A DNA stretch of 64,000 nt from Ascarosepion bandense (taxonomy: Eukaryota; Mollusca; Cephalopoda; Sepiida; Sepiidae). The notes beneath the pieces were generated by a model that did no database searches, was not told the origin of the DNA, and was given only the letters and a program-made list of their open reading frames with translations. A program made the position numbers and the translations under genes. The stretch spans positions 62,001 to 126,000 of the forward strand of contig JBBBDQ010001154.1 of NCBI GenBank assembly GCA_037127315.1, in the 5' to 3' direction. This document shows positions 60,733-64,000 of the stretch, one piece after another (the stretch's first letter is position 1; the number at the start of each line of letters is the position of its first letter).

Positions 60733-60745
60733 TATATTATATTTA
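60531..60745. repeat. Long (TA)n array with interruptions
   Basis: TA repeats broken by GTTATA, GTATAT and GATATA variants. The 198-codon frame over it (60526-61122) is Tyr/Ile repetition and not a gene. Confidence 0.95.
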
Positions 60746-60900
60746 TTATAAATTATGTTTTAGAACATGTACATAATTTTTTTCAATATATATTTCCTGA
60801 TGGAAACCCAACATTGAAACAAACATATGATTGTAGAGAAGAGGACATATATAGAAAAAATTATGTACATGTTCTAAAACATCAAATTTATAATAAATAT
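60739..60900. repeat. Inverted repeat with 45-bp arms between TA arrays
   Basis: Arms 60739-60783 and 60855-60900 (core GTTTTAGAACATGTACATAA and its complement) differ by about one substitution and one indel. The 71-nt loop contains CCTGATGGAAACCC. (TA)n lies on the left, and a second TA array (60999-61043) lies about 100 bp to the right. Confidence 0.9.
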
Positions 60901-60994
60901 TCACAGCTATATACATCATATATCGAGCACTGTTTTAAATTAATGTTTTGGACGGGAAAAAAAATTTTCTTTCCTCGTTCTGTACTCACTCGGG

Positions 60995-60998
<4 letters not shown>

Positions 60999-61043
<45 letters not shown>
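60999..61043. repeat. (TA)n microsatellite
   Basis: About 22 TA units followed by a mixed GT/GC run. Confidence 0.96.
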
Positions 61044-61044
<1 letters not shown>

Positions 61045-61054
<10 letters not shown>

Positions 61055-61771
61055 CGTGCGTGTGTATTTATGGAATAGCTAAGTTGGGAGAAATTGTAAG
61101 AAAAAAATATGGGACTCCATGAGGCTCGCAATCATTTGAAAGAGAACTACTTGTTAATGTTAATGTTAACCATTACTTTTTTTTTTTTTTTACCGATATA
61201 TACCCCAATGTGAAGCCGATAGATGTGTATGCGTGTGTGTGTTTTAACTTAAGTAGCGTTTCTAAGAATTATTTCTACAAATTTGATTTATTAAAACAAC
61301 TGACATACTATTTCTTGAAAGGTTCTCAGCTCTGTTCACTTCCTAAATTCTGACCGATGAACAAGCATCAGCATTTTTTTTAAAGAACTTCTTCGTTGGG
61401 CTGAAAACTTTCAACATCTTTCATACAATAATGTCCTTACTCTGTCGTAAATACAATGTCCTGTATGCAGTATCTATTTTACGAGTGGGAGGAGAGAGAT
61501 CAGCAGATATACTTTAATGTGCTGACAAACAATTTCTTTAGTGTTCTGTAGTTTTTTTTCTAATGAGAGATTTTAAATGTCTACCTTTGACATTAAAAAA
61601 AATTGAAACTAGATGAAAGACTTCCTTTTAAACTGAGTGAAGGTAATCAGTTTTTAAATAAATAAAAAAAAAATGGGTAGATTTTTTTTTTGTTTGTTAA
61701 TATTTTGTCGTTTATTAGACTCTACAGTACACTCTTTCTCTTCCAATCGTATATAAGAAGACGCATACATA
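61045..61771. other. No gene seen
   Basis: AT-rich with T-runs near 61178 and 61550. No recognisable element. Confidence 0.4.
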
Positions 61772-61960
61772 ATCAGTCATTTAATTGAATTGCCATATGT
61801 GATACATGCTAATGAGCCAGAAAATTTTCCCGCGGTAAGTTGCTATTATTTCTACAGTAGACTGGTTGCCAACCAGGGCTGTAGAACCCAGAATGTCCTG
61901 CTATTTAACCCAAAGCTGGAGGGAGAAGAGATGGATTAATGCATTTCCCAAGTGTGTAAG
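61772..61960 (-). mobile_element. tRNA-derived SINE (family A), decayed
   Basis: Keeps the 3' start (CAGTCATTTAATTG), the ACTGGTTGCCAACCAGGGCT block and TGCTATTTAACCC. The 3' hairpin is deleted and the tRNA head is missing. Confidence 0.75.
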
Positions 61961-62291
61961 TGGATGAAAAAATATACGCAAATCTCGAAAGCTAAGTGTA
62001 CATCTCTTAAAATAAAATTATTACAGAGCTAATGACAAAAGAAGAGGTCTGATAACAATGAAAATTTAATTTATCATAAGCTGCTGAAACTAGTCTTTTA
62101 AATCTGTATAAGAAATTAAATCAATTATCAGTGAATATCATTTGTATTTATTACAATTATACAATCAAAGATACAAAAAACAAATTATTGATTAAAGAAA
62201 ATTAAGCCATAGAAAAATAAAATGAAATGATACAAAACGAAAGTTATTGGAATCCGTTTTCTGTACAAGGAACAAACGATTTGCATATAAA

Positions 62292-62787
62292 TCTAAACTT
62301 ATTTATAAATGGAACTTTGTGTGTGTGTGTGTGTGTCCGTTACATATAGACTCCGAAACGGCTGAACCAATTTTCTTGAAAATTTACACAGTTGTACTAT
62401 AAGCATCTGCGAGTGTTCTTAGCTAGGCTTTGTGTTGAGGTACCCTCGATAAATATCGATAATCGAAAAAATCGGGTTATAGAAAGTGTGGTCCGATTTT
62501 AATCAAATTTGATACACTCATAGACAAAGATAAGAAACGATATTCAGAAGTTTCAAGGTTGCAGTTCTTAACAGTGCAGAAAATCGATAATGTATATATA
62601 TATATAAAAGGCAAGATGTTTGTGTGTGTGTCTGTTTGTCTGTATGTCCTTTATACAAATCCACAATTTTTATGTGATTCTCACCAAACTTCACACAACT
62701 ATTCTTTAGGCTGAGTCTGAGCTCCAGGACCATGGATTAGTTTTAAAGTTTTCATTACACCCGAGCAACGCCGGGCTATCCTGCTAG
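62292..62787 (+). mobile_element. Non-autonomous Helitron with both ends intact
   Basis: Starts TCTAAACTTATTTATAAATGG after a host A (62291). It ends with the hairpin CCCGAGCAACGCCGGG (62759-62774) and CTATCCTGCTAG, followed by a host T (62788). It is 496 bp, with internal (GT)n (62319-62336), a (TA)n tract and the block CTCCGAAACGGCTGAACC. There is no Rep/helicase gene. Same family as 5297-5771. Confidence 0.85.
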
Positions 62788-62788
62788 T

Positions 62789-63120
62789 AAAGAATTAAAT
62801 AAAAACACCAAAATAGGAAACGGAATGCGGCAAGGGCTTTGTTCACCAGATATCTTTTATACAGTTTGAGTTAAGTGATTCTTTTGGTCATTTTCTTTCT
62901 GGTCGTTATAGAACAAACATCCGGTCCAATTGCTTTTGCTCTGTATCACTACAAGATAAAGTAAGAAAGACTGACCATTATTTTTTAGAAGTTGAAATAT
63001 ATGGTGGCTAGCAAAAGGGACGACCCAAGACGTGAATCACATATATCAGGGACGTTATAATTAAACACGCGTAGTGCCTTAATAAATATCGCAGCAGCAG
63101 CAGCCCTTAAACATAGTAAC
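62789..63120. other. No gene seen
   Basis: Mixed-composition sequence between Helitron and SINE without open frames. Confidence 0.4.
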
Positions 63121-63589
63121 AGTCAGTCAGTTAAGTGCCATACGTGAAACACGCTTGGGCGATCATGTCTCGAAAGAGACATGACTGACTGGCCAGAAGA
63201 TTATTCCGCAGTAGGTTGCCATTGCTTTCTGCGGTAGACTGGTTGCCAGCCAAGGTTATAGAACCCAATCTGTCCTGTTATTTAACCCATAACTGGAAGG
63301 AAGAGACGGATTAATACCTTTCCCAGGGGTATTTGCGCGTAAGTGAATACAATGGATTCAACTGGAATTCGAACTCGGCTCCCCGTATATGCAGTTTAGA
63401 GAGGACGACTCCCCATATATACAGCGATTGTGCTTAAGAAATGTGCCCCCAAACTTTCCTCCGTCCTCTCTAAACTGTATAACTACTGCCTCTCTGCTTC
63501 CTGTTTTCCTGCATGCTGGAAGTCATCTTCTGTCGTTCCTATATTCAGATTTCTCGTTCTGAGCCGATATCCACTGCACCACAACGCAC
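63121..63589 (-). mobile_element. tRNA-derived SINE (family A) split by an insert
   Basis: The best preserved copy. It has the 3' hairpin CATGTCTCGAAAGAGACATG (63165-63184), full body and box B (GAATTCGAACTCGGC on plus). A 163-bp foreign segment follows (63385-63547), then the remaining head with box A (plus-strand CCGATATCCACTGCACC), ending CACAACGCAC. The insert separates box A from box B by far more than tRNA spacing, so Pol III promotion should be lost. Confidence 0.88.
63385..63547. repeat. Insert with 16-bp perfect inverted repeat
   Basis: CAGTTTAGAGAGGACG (63392-63407) and its exact reverse complement (63462-63477) enclose 54 nt. The phrase CTCCCCRTATATRCAG occurs at the SINE junction and again at 63409-63424. 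No transposase and no known family. Confidence 0.8.
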
Positions 63590-64000
63590 ATCCGCTCCGG
63601 ATATAAAAACCCTGAAAGTAACTCTCTTCCGGGTTTTCCCCTTTCTAACAATGTGACATGAACTTTAAATACCAAAGCTAAAAAGGCCATGAATGCTCAC
63701 CCACAAAGATACTCAAATATAATCATGAAAATTTCATTGTGTATGCAATTTATTTCTAAGAAAAGAAACTCATGTTTTAAACTTTCCTTTAGTTAATTTT
63801 GTTTAGTAAGTGTTTTCTTGCATCACAACTCAATTAATATGTTATTTTGAGTATGTACCCCTTTTCACCACAATTACTTCATGTATTGTAAAATATTCTT
63901 ATAAGAAACCTGAGACATATAATTTTGAAATAGCAAACACTAAACACGTGGAGATATTCAAGTAGTATCCTGTGTAATATCAAAACTTGACCCTCATAAG
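63590..64000. other. No gene seen
   Basis: AT-rich flank to the window end, without recognisable features. Confidence 0.4.

Noticed and set aside
60526..61122. 198-codon plus-strand open frame
   Set aside because: Most of it translates TA/GTATAT microsatellite into Tyr/Ile repetition, and the rest crosses an inverted repeat. Same reasoning for the other Tyr-Ile frames (34899-35237, 37874-38062, 52924-53289).
4661..63589. Intact tRNA genes
   Set aside because: All tRNA-like segments are SINE heads: no closed acceptor stem, repeated bodies downstream, diverged A/B boxes.

Overview
The window is eukaryotic nuclear DNA, about 70% A+T. It is full of long A/T homopolymers, (TA)n and (CA)n microsatellites and decayed retroelements. 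There is no bacterial-style gene density, operon or complete protein-coding gene. The repeat profile (many tRNA-derived SINEs ending in a conserved hairpin, RTE-type LINE relics, Penelope-like RT/GIY-YIG relics, non-autonomous Helitrons) fits a cephalopod mollusc, most likely octopus-like. That assignment is inference from repeat style, not from a diagnostic gene.

Layout. 1-1194: antisense 3' half of an RTE-type LINE. 1.2-10 kb: AT-rich intergenic or intronic DNA with a 33-bp-arm palindrome (3.74 kb), the first of twelve copies of one tRNA-SINE (SINE-A), a Helitron (5.3 kb), a LINE 3' tail (6.5 kb) and a Penelope-like RT scrap (8.3 kb). 10.17-10.91 kb: candidate solo LTR. 12-16 kb: SINE-A cluster. 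15.8-18.7 kb: a SINE cut off by a 32-bp tandem array, which runs into a decayed element with RT followed by a GIY-YIG-type Cys region. 19-33 kb: foldback repeat, second SINE family, second large RTE relic, hAT-like MITE, and a 5S-rRNA/SINE chimera. 33-49 kb: LINE 3' tails, canonical Penelope relic, 37-bp tandem array, and a complete 5S-derived SINE. 49.44-50.04 kb: second solo LTR with a clean target duplication. 50-54 kb: RTE pieces, a 200-bp-arm inverted repeat, and two tRNA-like/hammerhead-ribozyme composites plus a third hammerhead remnant. 54-60 kb: about 6 kb almost free of recognisable transposons. At its right edge, on the minus strand, lies the best candidate for a host gene: a short first coding exon with a signal peptide and a GTAAGT donor. 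60-64 kb: (TA)n-rich DNA with a Penelope-like tail, an intact Helitron with both termini and AT target, and a SINE-A split by a 163-bp hairpin insert.

The most interesting content is retroelement biology. The tRNA-like head plus hammerhead modules at 53.5-53.9 kb recall Smalpha-type ribozyme SINEs. There is a 5S/tRNA-SINE junction, and a tandem array whose unit is an inverted copy of the neighbouring Penelope-like 5' region. Protein-coding TE relics all carry frameshifts and stops, so none looks active here. The small elements would depend in trans on enzymes encoded elsewhere in the genome.
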